In this document: in pieces, positions 35,251 through 47,339 of the stretch
Position numbering within the stretch: position 1 is the stretch's first letter
Layout: each line of letters starts with the position of its first letter
NCBI RefSeq assembly: GCF_027887165.1
Contig: NC_077230.1
Span: 33,989,351-34,053,350, forward strand
Direction: 5' to 3'
Length of the DNA stretch: 64,000 nt
DNA from: Monodelphis domestica
Taxonomy: Eukaryota; Chordata; Mammalia; Didelphimorphia; Didelphidae
Position numbers and translations under genes: made by a program
Notes under the pieces: model-generated
Seen by the model: the letters and a program-made list of their open reading frames with translations, nothing else
Databases searched by the model: none
Told to the model about the DNA's origin: nothing

Positions 35251-37580
35251 CCCCACCACATGTAAGTAAGCAAATTACTTCACTGTAGTTCTAGTTCCCC
35301 CTTCTTGCATCCCTGTAACCTCAAGATTCTTTTGCCATTTGGAAGTGGATAGTTCATTGTTAATTCTAGTTCCATCTTTACTCCTTTGGACTCCCAAGGC
35401 TCTGATGTCACATGAGAGTTTGAAGGTTCCTTACCTTCTCTACGTGTATAGAGTGACTCCAGCTGGGTTCCAAGATCTGCCAGTACTATCAGATTGCTCT
35501 CTTCTGTTACCTACAGTGAGATGTTGCTCCAACTTTTCTTTGTTTTGAGGCAATTTGTTTTCTTTTGTTTTTGCATTGAGGAAATGGAGTGCCTTTTCTT
35601 CCTACATCTTAACTTTCAGCATGCAACTTTTGTCTTCATGCAAAATCTGAATAAAAGTGAAGAGGGCAGTTCTAAAGAGAGGAAGCTGCTGAGGTATCTA
35701 TATCCATAAATGTACATATTCACATATGTACACACATATACATCCATATATACATATACATATCTATATGTCTGTACATATATGCATGTGTGAGCATAGA
35801 ATGCCTTCCGCATGTTAAAGATTTTTTTTCATAGACATTGAAAATGTTTTTTTTACCAAGAACTCCTTGAGAGCAGAGATTGACTTTTTTGTCTTTTTCT
35901 GTATCCTTGGTGCTGTACCTGGAACACTTGATGCACTTACTAATGATTGTTGACTTATTCAAAACCTAGAATTTGTTTTTTTAAGATATATTATCTATAA
36001 AAAGAAGAATGTGCATTTTTGAAAGACTTTCAAGTTTTTGAACTATAACACTCAAGGATGAGATAGAACATTTTGTTATCCCTATTACTACAAGAGGAAA
36101 CTAAGAATCACAGCTGATGATTACCTTTGACTTATATGTTTCTGTGCCAAGAATAATCCCATGTGTCTTACCACAAAGTTTATATTCTGCCTGATTATAA
36201 GTAAATTTTCTGGGAAAAAGAAACATATAGACATACACACACACATACAGACAAAACACAAATACACATACAAATGGTATCTAGGCTGGTGCAAAAACTG
36301 AAGCTAGTGAGCGGGGAAAAGATTGCAAAAACAGAAAATTACTCCTAAATTTATAAATTACCTATCAAGATCAACGCTGCCATATTCTTAAGAGATGTGC
36401 ATTATACAATGTCACATGTATCTGATTTCTTTTAATGTAAAATACTCTCTTTAAGGCATATCATCTTGTTTTATCTTCATGACAACTCTGTGGAGGAGGT
36501 TACATAAATATCATTTTCCAGATTTTACGGAAAACAAAAACAGGAAGAGTCTGGAAATAAGACACTACTTGTTCAAGTACACCCAGCTCGTAAATGGACA
36601 AGCCAAGATTCTGTGGGAAGAATGCATTGTCACTTTAAAGATATATTACAGAATCCAAATTGTAAGAAGGAATGGAATACATTCTCTCCCTAGTTAATCT
36701 GTGTCACCCTAAGATTTTATTAAGCGTGGGGCTCACTCTAATTCCCTACTTAAAATGAATGTGTAAACTCTAGCTTGAGTCTCTAGCTGCCTTTCTAATG
36801 AGACTCACCATCACCTTTGTCAGAGTTATGCAGAAAGTGAGGCAGGTCAAGATTCTTTTGAGAAAAGTGAGGTGGGGGGAGGATTCAGTCTATTTCGCCT
36901 TCTGCAGATTTGACTATACCATTTACTAGCTGTTTGGAACTTTGAACAACTTACTTAACTACTCATGTTCTTTAAATCTCATATGAAAAGTAGTACTGTG
37001 AGAACACCAATCTGACCTTTTGGTGTACATAGTTTCAAAGGAGAAATGCTTGGAAAAAATATTGGACAAATTAAATAAAGAAGTATTATATATACATTTA
37101 CATATACATATACATATATACATATTCTGAAAAGAATGAGTTCCACATACCAACCAGTGAAGTTTTTTAAAGAATACAGTTCTTTCAGAACAAAAATGAC
37201 ACAATAGAGAAAAGAGAAATGGATCCTATTTTGACTCTGGCAAAGGCTTAAAAGTACAGGTAAATTTGGAACAACGATTGCCCAGGTGCCAAGAAGAGGA
37301 AAAGATCATGAAAAAGTGGTTGGAATGGAACAGAGAGGATATTATAGAACAGAGATGATGTTATAAGCATCAGTGTTTGATATTAATAAACATTTTAATC
37401 ACTGACATAGATAAAAAATAGATTCCATATGAAATTTGCAAATAATTTGTTTTAGCTTTAATTTTCCCAAACCTAGTACTATGAAAAATATATTTTTGAA
37501 TGTTTTAAATGAATATTATTTTAGATATATCTGTATCTATCTCTTTCGATCTATATGACTGTCCATCTAAATTTAACTGT
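35250..37580. other. Gene C intron 7, remainder
   Basis: A (CATATA)-type repeat at 35697-35790, an L2/MIR-like 3' end at 35850-35960 ('ctccttgagagcagagattg'), an antisense MIR at 36457-36650 and a TACATA repeat at 37085-37122. No exon seen. Confidence 0.55.
36457..36650 (-). mobile_element. MIR, antisense
   Basis: 'tcttcatgacaactctgtgg' followed by 'catttttccagattttacgg'-like and 'gtacacccagctcgtaaatg' blocks, in MIR order. Confidence 0.7.
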
Positions 37581-38499
37581 TGGCAAATAAGTTAGAGATG
37601 GCTTCCTTTCTTAGCTATAGATGTTAGACAACCTATATAGATGTTAGACAACCTATCTATATAGAAGGTTCATTAGAAATCACTTTCTTGGGTGTCATCA
37701 TTTACCTGAATTTGTCTGGTATTGTGAATATGACAACTTTTGGAGCATCATTGCCATTGCTAACAGTAGGCAATCTGGTTCAGCCTTTTGAGTCTGGGGT
37801 GAATGAGTCACAGTGGGAAAGTGGATGATGCACTTCAGGGGCTGTTATTTTTTTGGCTGCTGAGTACCATTATTATGGTGATATGTTCAGTTGGTGTTCA
37901 GGGAGGGTTAGGACCTCTACTGTGAGAGCTTGCTGATTGCTTTTCAGGGCTGCTTATCCCCGTTTGGTGTCTACCTCTTTCCCAGCTCTTACCTGTGGCT
38001 CCAAGCTATAGTTTTCAGCAGCAGCCTGTTAAAACTGTCCAGGCAGATGGGTTAAGCTTGGGTTTATGTCTAACCCTAGCCTTGTGAAGACCTCTCCTGC
38101 GAGAACAGATGGATGAGGCAATTTGTTTCAGTAGCCATGAAGGTGGCTGAAGCAAACACTTTCGAGTGCTTAAAACTTGGATGGCTATTAGAGACACTGA
38201 CATCATTTAGGTGCATTTTCAGTCATCCTGACTTTTGTCTTGCCACAGGATTTAGATGACTCTGGAAGAAAGAGTGAGGCTGACAACTCTGGGCAACTCA
38301 CTTAAATCCAATTCACATATAAGTTAAGATATTACCCTGTGATGTCACTGGTATTCTTTGAAATGAAGGATCACCACCACCACCACCAATTGATGGAACA
38401 TATTTTTTATTGACTGAATCATCCTTTTATCTTCTTAAATCTAGCTTTGTTTTAAACTGCCCTTGCAGCTGGCTAATATTTTCTTGTAGATTCCAAATG

Positions 38500-38660
38500 A
38501 TCAGTTTTTCAGGAGGAAGCTCAAAAATTATCTATTTAATCCACTCATTTTGTAGGTGAGGAAAATGAAGCCCAGAGAATACATATAGATGACTAGCTCC
38601 CCTGCTAAGACTTCAAGTGTCTTGCCTCTAAATCCAATGCTCTATGTTCTTACCTCTGCA
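38500..38660 (-). mobile_element. MIR, antisense (gene C copy of the candidate exon region)
   Basis: 'ccactcattttgtaggtgag', 'gaaaatgaagcccagagaa' and 'cctctaaatccaatgctcta' show a clear MIR. It is orthologous to 10330-10470 and 61833-61972. The reading frame used in A/B meets TAG here. Confidence 0.8.
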
Positions 38661-38774
38661 TGATAATATAGAGGGTCATTAGCAATAGGAAGCAATTAAA
38701 GGTTGCTGTTGCCTCTGGTTAAACCTAGGAAGAAACTTATACTGTTCTACTCATTGAATTATTCATATTCTTAG

Positions 38775-38876
38775 ATATCACAATTAAAAAAAACAAGTAG
38801 AAGAATTACTAGAACAGGAGATCAGCAGTGGCAAACCTGCAATGGGAAAAGCTCCAATGCAGTTTTCCTGGTTTTG
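38775..38876 (+). pseudogene. Gene C exon 9 relic, frameshifted
   Basis: Acceptor TATTCTTAG, donor TTG|GTAAGA. 102 bases against 112 in A/B. The incoming frame hits TAG after eight codons, while the other end is in frame with the ISSGKPAMGK..FSWF segment that parallels ISTGKPTEGK..FSWF. Confidence 0.8.
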
Positions 38877-39675
38877 GTAAGAGATATGCTTTTTATAAAT
38901 GGATAACAAAATTCTTAACAGACAAAATGATTTATTTCTGCTGGATTTTACCCCAATTGGCTACCATTTTGCTGTGTTTTTCCTTTATATAAAAGAACCT
39001 CATTATTTCTGTATGGTTTCTCAGTTGTTCACATCTTCCTCAAATGGACTCTGGCATAGAGGTATCTAACTCACAGCCTATGGAGTGGCCCCAAGAGATC
39101 CATTTCTTTTTGAGTTTGATAACACCAACATAGAGGAAAAAATATAGGACATAGAGTGTATCTAGGGTCAAATTGGAGCTTTGTCACTTCAACTTGTGTG
39201 ATTGAGGTTATGTGATTTCTGATCAATACGTTTGAGATTTCTCATCTATATAAAATGAGGGGATGGCACAAGTTGACATCCAGTGTTACTTCCAAATCTA
39301 CATCAGGGAAACTTCAACTCCTTACAAGACAAATCATGTATTAGTTGTGTTTAATGTAGAGGAGGAAGCGGTAGGGAGAGATGATACCATGCCACATGCA
39401 CAAAACTTTTAACTTAATTGACTTACATTTCTTGTTTGTTTCTTTTTCTTAACATAAAAGTCAGGTTAGGTTATACCTATTCTCTTCGATATATGCCTAC
39501 ATAGACATGTGCCCCATAAAAAACCAAAGTTCCTTTAAAATATGGCTTTATCTTTCTTATGGAATTGAAATTTATGAATTTTTATAGTGTGTTTCTCTTT
39601 AGGTAACTTTTTGCATCATAATAGAATATATTTTATGCTTTAATTATTTCCCTCTCAAATCTTGGATGATTCTAG

Positions 39676-39771
39676 CAATGTCCAAGGATACAATTGGCGG
39701 AGTTTCTTTTGTTTTAAAAAACATGTAAACAAGTAAAGAATGTGCGCAAGCAGGAAGAAACTGACCTAAAG
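39676..39771 (+). pseudogene. Gene C exon 10 relic, one base lost
   Basis: 96 bases against 97. The missing base near 39722 (catgtaaac against catgacaaac) brings TAA into frame. Confidence 0.85.
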
Positions 39772-39947
39772 GTAAATTTTCATTATGTGAAATTTGTCAT
39801 AAAGATTTATGTGCTTATCTCCATTTTAATTACTAGGGAATGAGCTTTTAAAATAATCTCTAAGACCCTTTCGCAGTTTTCACTGTCAAGGGTTATATTA
39901 ACATAGGCCAATCTAAGCTTTTAAATATTGTCTCTCTTGATCTCTAG

Positions 39948-40123
39948 CTATTTGATGACGCCTCTGCTTCTTTTATACCCCAAAGCTGCTGGTGTCTGAC
40001 TGGACAGAAACTCAAGTTGGCCATTGGTTAAAGAGTATTGGAATGAAAAAATATATCCTGAAATTTGATTATAAAAGAGTAAGCAGTCAAGAACTTCTTG
40101 AATTAGACAATGATGCATTAAAA
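39948..40123 (+). pseudogene. Gene C SAM exon relic
   Basis: 176 bases against 180 in gene A. The SAM part still reads SDWTETQVGHWLKSIGMKKY, then SSQELLELDNDALK before the donor GTAAGC, so the SAM identity is plain. The 5' part is out of frame with it by four bases. Confidence 0.85.
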
Positions 40124-40369
40124 GTAAGCTTCAGAATTGGCTTTTTATATATGCTACATACAATTATATATTAACTTCTTTTATGGTGGGCATTGGATGA
40201 AAAACAGTACAAATAATGGGATTCCTATATATGGCCCATTTGACAACCTTATGGTTTTAAGGAAAACATGTTAACTACCTTTTTGAATGTAGTTTCAAGA
40301 AATGTTTTTAATGTGATTTGCTCCCCCATTTTTTTAGTATTCCTTCCATATGGTCATTCCTTTTTATTT

Positions 40370-40560
40370 CTATTTATTTATTGAAACCTTATACCTTCCG
40401 TCTTAGAATATATAACATGTAAATTTACAAAGAAAAAGAATTTTAAGGGGTGGGCAATGTGAGGCAAGTGACTGTCTCAGCATCATACTTCTAGGGGGTC
40501 ACATTTGAAACCAGGACCTCTTTTCTCTAGGTCTGGTTCTCAATCTATTGAGCCACCATT
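40370..40560 (-). mobile_element. Antisense SINE, unsplit version
   Basis: Same insertion as 14876-15012 plus 17710-17725 and 17943-17995 in gene A, here uninterrupted ('taccttccgtcttagaatat', 'aggtctggttctcaatctat'). Confidence 0.65.
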
Positions 40561-41143
40561 CTTTTTTTTTTTTTAAGAATTCTATTTATTAACAAACACT
40601 GGAAAGCAGAAAAGCAATATTTTAATTTTGTACCAGGCAGATTAACTTCACTGAAACAGATTAAAAAACAGTAATCATGGGAAATGGCAAGCTTTCATTT
40701 CATTTATAGTAAATAAAATATCAATATTTTAAGCTTTAAATATCAAATATTGGTTAGAATAACATCTTTGTCATTGACTTAAATAATAAAAAAATGCATA
40801 GTGTTTCAAATGCTACCATCTCTGGGCTCCCAACCAGTTAAGCAAATAAAAATTAATAGATGAGGAATGTAGCTTCAAGTATAATTATGATACCAATAAG
40901 AAGTACCAACACTCTTCTTAGAAACGATAGTTTTTATGTGAATTCCTTAATGCATTTTAGAGTTCTACAATGTAATTTTTTTACTTCATTCATGGATATT
41001 GAATATTTTCCTAGTGTTGTAAAATCTGAGTTCTTCAGAAAGGATACTTAATTTAATGTTCAGGCTCATTATGTAAAGAGTTATAAAATATATTCATTTG
41101 AATGCATGCATGTAAAGTAAAAGCTTTAATTTTTTTTCCAAAG

Positions 41144-41224
41144 TGCATTGGAATCACTAAGTAGAGAGATTGCAAGAAAATCCTTAAGGGAATTAAGAAA
41201 ATTCAACAGACAGAAAAAAATTAA
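41144..41224 (+). pseudogene. Gene C last exon relic
   Basis: Acceptor TTTCCAAAG. In-frame TAG at codon 7, followed by a recognisable CKKILKGIKKIQQ helix. Confidence 0.8.
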
Positions 41225-42017
41225 TACAATCTAACAATTAAATATATCAAAAAGATAATTCTGGAAGATACAGAAAAAATGAGAAAAATATAATTACATG
41301 ATATTTACTTTTAATCTACTACTTCAACATATTATTTTGATATAGAATAATTTTTCATTGTTGAAAAATTATTAATATCATCCATAATAAGCATTACACA
41401 TATTATACTGTATTTCTGAATAAACTGATTATAATATACACATATGCTCTCATTTTTGTAGGAAATAGATATGGAATTTCCTCAGTACAACTGAAGGAAT
41501 AGTGGCAAAAGCAATTTTCCTAGTATAACAGAAACTCTTAGATGTTTTCAATCTTGTTCAACTTTTCATTACCTCTGCCTAGACCACCTGTAAAAAATCT
41601 GCCTCAAAGATTGAATAAATAAGCAACAGCTTTCTTATTGTCCCAGAGTCCTTAATAGACATTAATTGCAGAACCTTAATGTTCTTCTCTCCAACTCCAG
41701 CCCTCTCTATTCTTTGTTAATTTTGCTTCAGAATCCAAATATGAACAAAAGAAATAAATGTATATAAAAATTTATACATATAATAAATATATATCTATAA
41801 GGTATATATGATATGTGTGTGTGCATACATATATATTGCCCATGAGACCTCCTTCTTACCTTCTCCCATTAACTACTACATTGACTTCTCCATAGTTTTT
41901 TGGTCATAATACTCTCCAAATCATAGCTCAAGTGCTCCAAAATACTGTTTTACATTTATCAATCTGTTAAAGAATGTTATTCAGTTAAACCAATGGCCAA
42001 CGAGGTGCTTTTGTTGT
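41225..42017. other. 3' flank of gene C
   Basis: Aligns with the flank behind the gene A minisatellite. Contains AATAAA at 41613 and 41751. No gene. Confidence 0.55.
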
Positions 42018-42150
42018 CCTCTCCCAGGACAATACTCTTTAACAACTCTGCCCACTTCTGCTCCCAAAGAGATAAAAGGAAAACGTGCTTTAGGACATCG
42101 ACAACATGAAGCAATAGTTGTAAAGAGTGAAGAACTATAGAAACATGCAT
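42018..42150 (+). repeat. Diverged repeat, copy 1
   Basis: Similar to 43345-43480 and more weakly to 21450-21530. Shared blocks: tgtcctct, actctgcc, tgctg/tgctc and gctttaggacat/gctttttgatgt. Family unknown; it may be the duplicated gene flank. Confidence 0.45.
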
Positions 42151-42700
42151 GGACTATACGCTATAGCACCCTTGAGCTATTTAGCTTTAGAATCTTTTTG
42201 TTTTTTAATTCTTACTATAAGCTTTTAATAGACACAAGGATCATTTGTTTTAGTTTTGTTTTTAGACCTGTGGCCTGAAGGAGCCATGTGCACTAGGAAA
42301 GAAAATAGGAAAAGTTACTTGGTTTAGAGGATCATATGTATCATCTAAGTTTCCCTAGTGCATATGGAAATATAAATGATCCAAGATAATTTCTTGGGAT
42401 CTGAGAATGTCCATGAGAATAATAGTCCACGGGAAGATCTCCATTGACTGCTGTTGCTGAAAGTAAGGACAAACCTGAGAACACAATGACAGTTTTATTC
42501 TAAAGGCTAAAGCCAGAGATAGGGACTTGTGTATTTCTAAAGGGACCGACTTCTGTAGGCATGATGTGGCCTAGGAAGAAGAATCAAATTTCAGTTCAAC
42601 AGGACTAAAACAATAGGAGATTCATGAATGCCTGATTCCCTTTTGTATGTGAATAAATTCTGTCACAAAGGTAAGTTTAATTAGAAGTTACGGTGGCAGC

Positions 42701-42702
<2 letters not shown>

Positions 42703-42750
<48 letters not shown>
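42703..42750. repeat. (GT)n microsatellite
   Basis: Perfect GT run of about 48 bases. Confidence 0.97.
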
Positions 42751-42752
<2 letters not shown>

Positions 42753-43344
42753 GAATCATTTTCAATTGCAAACAATATTTAATACTAAATCTAGGAGGAG
42801 ATAGGAAATCTTTACAGACTACTGTGTAGAAAGACAGACATAAGGTGACATAGTTATACCTTTCTTTGAAAGCTCAGTGCTGGAAGCACTGGATTAGGGA
42901 AGGATATGGCAGATTTTGCAGCAAAAATGCAGGCTTCAGGGGAGAAAGACCTGCTAAGAAATTTTGTGTGACAGAAGGGCAGGCCATGTTAGAGAGAAAT
43001 GTTGGAAACGTCTCCATAGAGAAGCTTTGGCAACTGGCTGGATGGAGGAGGAATGATGGACTGAGCCTGTGAAGAAGACAATATTTGGTGAGGCAGGGTG
43101 ATGAAATAGTGAGAGAGAGAAGAGGAAGAGGGGAGATTTTCTGATTAGAAAATAAGAATTTTAGCTTTGGAAATACTGAATATCAGATGTTTATAGGACA
43201 ATGGTATAATTTAGAGAGGCATCACCTACCAAAAATTCCAGACTGGGATCTGGAAAGCTTACCACAATCTCAACACCCAAAGATTAAAGTCCAAATATTT
43301 GGAGAACAAAAAAAAAAAACAACCCACCCCAATATACTTCTTTT

Positions 43345-43480
43345 TCACTGTCCTCTGATCAGGACTGATCTTCCTTCACCACTCTGCCTACTGCTGCTGT
43401 CATAGAGCTAGAGAAAACATGCTTTTTGATGTCAGCAATAATTCACATTAGCTGTTGGGAGTGGAGCTATGTGGAAACGT
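43345..43480 (+). repeat. Diverged repeat, copy 2
   Basis: Partner of 42018-42150, about two-thirds alike by eye, same orientation. Confidence 0.45.
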
Positions 43481-43644
43481 GAGAGTGGTTTGGGTTCCTG
43501 AGTTGATTACATTAAAAAATTCCTTTAAAAAATCTTTTTCTCAACACTTTTCACATTTACATAAAAGGTTTTTATTCTTTTTAATTTTACATAGTTACAA
43601 GAGCCTTAGTTTAAAAGCCCTGGTTCACTTAAAAAATAAAACAA

Positions 43645-43830
43645 ACAAAAAACCCTTACCTTCTCACTTAGAATCAATGCTGTGTATAGTTTCCACAGCA
43701 GAAGAGTGGTAAGGGCTAGTCAATGGGGTTTAAGCGACTTGCCCAGGGTCACCAAGCTAGGAAGTGTCTGCGGACACATTTGAACCCAGGACTTGGCTCT
43801 CAATTCACCGAGTCACCCAACTGCCTCCAA
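43645..43830 (-). mobile_element. tRNA-derived marsupial SINE, antisense
   Basis: Nearly complete: 'cccttaccttctcacttaga', 'gagtggtaagggctagtcaa', 'gcgacttgcccagggtcacc', 'tgaacccaggacttggctct', 'gagtcacccaactgcctcc'. Confidence 0.92.
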
Positions 43831-44149
43831 AATGGTTCATTCTTGAAAGAAAATTGAAAAAAGTTACTTTTCTTTTGATGAGTTACATGAATGATTCCAG
43901 TCATCCAAGTATCCCTGAAACTCATAAATTCTTTTAGATGGTTTCTGAGGAACTGAAGCTAACATGAGAAAAATGTTCCCTAGAAACTTACCCAGTCACC
44001 TGTGGGGAAACAATAACAGCAGATTCTAAAGAATGCCAGAAAAAGGAGTCCATGAATTTGTAAGAACACATATTTCTATATATATGATATGTCTGAGGAA
44101 GCACAGACAGTTCTGTACTTGCTACCTCTGGGCTAAGCCATATTATCCT

Positions 44150-44220
44150 CCTTGAGGGCTGGTTGTTTCTCTCAAGCTCGGTGCCCACCATAAATACTTG
44201 TTGGCTAACTGGATTGATAA
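44150..44220 (+). mobile_element. L2/MIR-like 3' end
   Basis: 'ccttgagggctggttgtttc' and 'ataaatacttgttggctaac' match the common 3' tail of old L2/MIR elements. Confidence 0.6.
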
Positions 44221-44491
44221 ATGGAATTGTTTACACACTCGTTGCTAGGGGAGCTTGTTTTGAAACTTAGGAAGTAAAATTATGTAAGTCTCAAGAAAGA
44301 GAAAGAAGTCTAAATATTAAATGTATAAAGGTGGTGAAATGGAAAGATTGGTAGGCCTAAGCTGAGGTATCTGTTAACTTTTACTGCTGCTTTTTGACTG
44401 CTGGCTGACCATTCTGAGTTTCAAGGCAACTGAAGAGTTGATTCAAAAGAAATGACTGGTGGTTCCCTTAAGAGGGCCAAACACTCAACAG

Positions 44492-44557
44492 CCAATAAGA
44501 GATCATAGAACATAGAACAACTGTCAGGTTACCAAGGAATCAGGAGGATTATAAATA
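44492..44557 (+). promoter_or_regulatory. CCAAT and TATA boxes, candidate promoter of gene B
   Basis: CCAAT at 44492-44496 and TATAAATA at 44550-44557, 58 bases apart, the classic spacing for a pol II promoter with a start near 44580. It lies 2.4 kb before the first recognisable gene B exon, on the right strand. It could equally be an LTR promoter or chance in AT-rich DNA. Confidence 0.4.
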
Positions 44558-44579
44558 AAGGGAGGAGACTGGGGAGGTC

Positions 44580-44603
44580 ATTCCTGCAAAGGAAACCAAG
44601 GAG
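44580..44603 (+). other. Candidate non-coding first exon of gene B
   Basis: From the TATA-predicted start to a donor-like GAG|GTAGGA at 44604. If spliced to the acceptor at 46983, translation would begin at the ATG at 47048. Predicted from position only. Confidence 0.25.
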
Positions 44604-45119
44604 GTAGGATGTGTTAAGGGTTGGAAGGGTGGCAGTTTGATAAATTGTGGAATTATTTGTTTTAGAGTAGTTGCTGGGAATTTCTTTTTGTTGTGGAATG
44701 GTTTGATATGGAATTGGTGATTTTTGATGTATACATTTTTAAAAAATATTGATAAACAGAATTCTAAAGGGGACCTCAGAGATTTTGTCCATTTTCAAAG
44801 GAATTGAAGATTATTGAGGAATCTATAAATATTATAAAATACTATGGCAGGTTCCAGGGGGAAAATATATCCTAACCAATATCTTCTAACGTGTTTTCTT
44901 TTTTATTTTAATTCTTTTTCTTTTTAACTTTTAAACATTATTTCATGTTTTCTGTTTCATATGATTTTCACAATTTTGGTCAGTCCTCTAGTGAAAAAAT
45001 ATAAGAATATTGGGGAAAGAAGGAGTGGGATAGATCCTGGAAATTCATCTTTATATAAATATTTAGAAACAGAAACCAATCTATATGTATGTACTACATT
45101 TAAATAAATATATATAAGT

Positions 45120-46600
45120 CTGAATATAAAGATTATATCCAATTAATATCAATTATTAATTAATGATTATCAATTAGTAATTGTCACTAACCAGTAATTG
45201 ATTAATTAATGATCACCAAGGTGTAATAATCAAAAATTAATAATTGGTTAATATAAATTATTTATTATAAATCACTAAATTATTGAATTATTTTAATTTT
45301 ATTTATATACATTTGATTAATTAATTTATTTTTAATAAATTTTATTTTTATATATTTATATATTATTTATTAAATTGTTTATTTTAATTTATTTTAAGAT
45401 AACTTATAAATTCATGTAATTTAATTTTTATAGGTATTTTAATTCAATTATTTATTAAAATAATAAATAAAATATAATATTATTTATTAATTAGTGACAG
45501 CCATTAATTGATGATCATTAATTAATAACTGGCAATGATTATTTTTTTAACCCTCATTAATATTAAACAATTATTGGTTAATCAGCATTGATTAAAATTA
45601 ATCTTAATCAATTAATAAGTAATGATCATTAATGAATCTATTCATGATCATTGATTACTAATTATATTAAGTGAATTTAATGGATGGTTATTAATTAATA
45701 ATTGATCATCATAATTATTCATAATAATTATTAAGTGATAATAAGTAATTATTGATTAATGGTGATTGATATTAATTATTTTATAGTCATTATTATTAAT
45801 TACATCAAACAATGATTGATTTATTTCATGAATTAACATTAACCAATTATTATTTGATAATGTTTAATAATTAATATTAACAGATTATTGATGATCATCA
45901 ATTTATCTTTAATAAATACTTGTTTAATATTAAATAATAATGATTGTGGAAAATAATAATGAATAATGATCATCAATTAGTATATGTCCCTAATTAATAA
46001 TTGATTAATATTAATTATTGATTATTAAATTATTGTATTTTAGAGTATATTTAATTAATTTATTTATTTTTAAATACATTTTCTTTTTATATATGTATAT
46101 AAATATATTTTATTCATTTTTGAATTTAATTTTATTTATTTATTAATTTATTTAATTTAACTTTTAAATCAATTTAAATAAAGTATATATTAACTTATTA
46201 AAATAGTAAAGTATTAATCATTAAATATTGATTGATGTTATTACTAATTAATGACAATTGCTAATTGATTATTATTAATTAAAATCTTTTAGTATTTACT
46301 ATTAATGAATTAACAATAATTAATAATAAATATCAATTATTAATTAATGGTTGAGAATTAATAGTCAATTAATAATAATTATTAATGATAATCAATCAAT
46401 AATTGATTATGTAATAATTAAATTATTATAATATAATGTGTTATGTTGTATAAATATAATAATATGACAGGATAGGATAGGATAGGATATAATCATTATA
46501 TTATAAATTCTGATTAATTGAAGATAATAATTTATTAATGATCATTAATAATTAGAATTCATTAATTAATATTAATATTTAATTAACATTAAAGGATGGT
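45120..46600. repeat. Very AT-rich ATTAAT-type tract
   Basis: About 1.5 kb composed mostly of ATTAAT/AATTATT-like words with little G or C. It includes a small (GGATA)n run at 46468-46490. No exon. If the candidate promoter is right, this tract is in the first intron of gene B. Confidence 0.85.
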
Positions 46601-46983
46601 TTTAGAATATAAAGAAAAGAATGTTAGTCAATGTGCCTTGTACCACTTACCATAAACATTAATTAGGCTATAGCAAAATTGTATATACCTTTAGAATTCC
46701 TCCCCTTCCATTAGGTATAATGCTGATTTTCCCCCCTCAAATTTAATCAACATACAGGAGTAAATTTGAACATATGAGATACATTGTGAATGGAAATATT
46801 ATTCTTGTGTATCTTGGGGTCGAACACTAAGATAAAAAGAATTTTTAAGGGGCGTATCAATTAATGTCAAAAGACTGATCAAGAAAACTAATTTTTCTAA
46901 ATAAAATTAACACACCACTGTACTTTGAAATTATTTATATTTTGTTGCCCATGCACTTAAATTTTTTTTTAATTTTTTTCAAG

Positions 46984-47102
46984 TAAAGATCGAATATTTT
47001 CTTGTTCAAGAAGCTTGTTGATAGCTTTTAATCTTCTCTGTGAAAAAATGATGCAAAGAAGAGTCCAGAACCTCGATTTATTTTCTTGTCAAATAGACAA
47101 AG
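46984..47102 (+). CDS. Gene B exon 1: leader before the PDZ
   Basis: Exon of 119 bases after a very strong acceptor (long T tract, TTTTTTCAAG), donor AAAG|GTAAGC, leaving in phase 1. The frame is open across the whole exon. The first ATG is at 47048 (two in a row, A at -3), giving MMQRRVQNLDLFSCQIDK. RVQNLDLF..QIDK followed by the PDZ matches the RVEKLELF-type segment directly before the PDZ in neurabin/spinophilin. Upstream of the ATG the frame (KDRIFSCSRS and on) is also open and could be coding if an earlier coding exon exists. No clear RVxF PP1-docking motif is seen. Confidence 0.75.
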
Positions 47103-47339
47103 GTAAGCTTTAACTATAAAATTGCTTATTTCATACATGTATGCCATTTTTCATCAATTTTATTTTTATTAATTTGTTTTTCACATCAATAAACATCAAA
47201 TCTAGAAAATATTAAAAACATTAGGAATAATTCCCAAATGAAGATTAAGGAGTGTAAGTTTAACTGATTAATATTTTTGATATCATAACTTTAAAAATAA
47301 TTTCAGAAAGGTGAGTTATATTAATAAGGCACTATTTCC

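Larger units (their letters stand above)
29891..41224 (+). pseudogene. Gene C: old neurabin-like pseudogene without PDZ
   Basis: Six exon relics in the order seen in genes A and B, on the same strand, with intron sequence between them still alignable (30180-30660 to 6475-6980; 37580-38700 to 9400-10500; 40640-41140 to 18091-18850). It is much more divergent than A is from B. No PDZ, leader or exon 4/5 equivalent is found upstream, where antisense LINE-1 abuts the first relic. Lesions: exon 9 is ten bases short, exon 10 one base short, the SAM exon four bases short, and the last exon has an in-frame TAG. I call it a pseudogene; a truncated transcript is not excluded. Confidence 0.85.

Noticed and set aside
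45120..46600. CRISPR-like or satellite array
   Set aside because: No fixed repeat unit or spacers; it is irregular AT-rich sequence in a mammalian genome.
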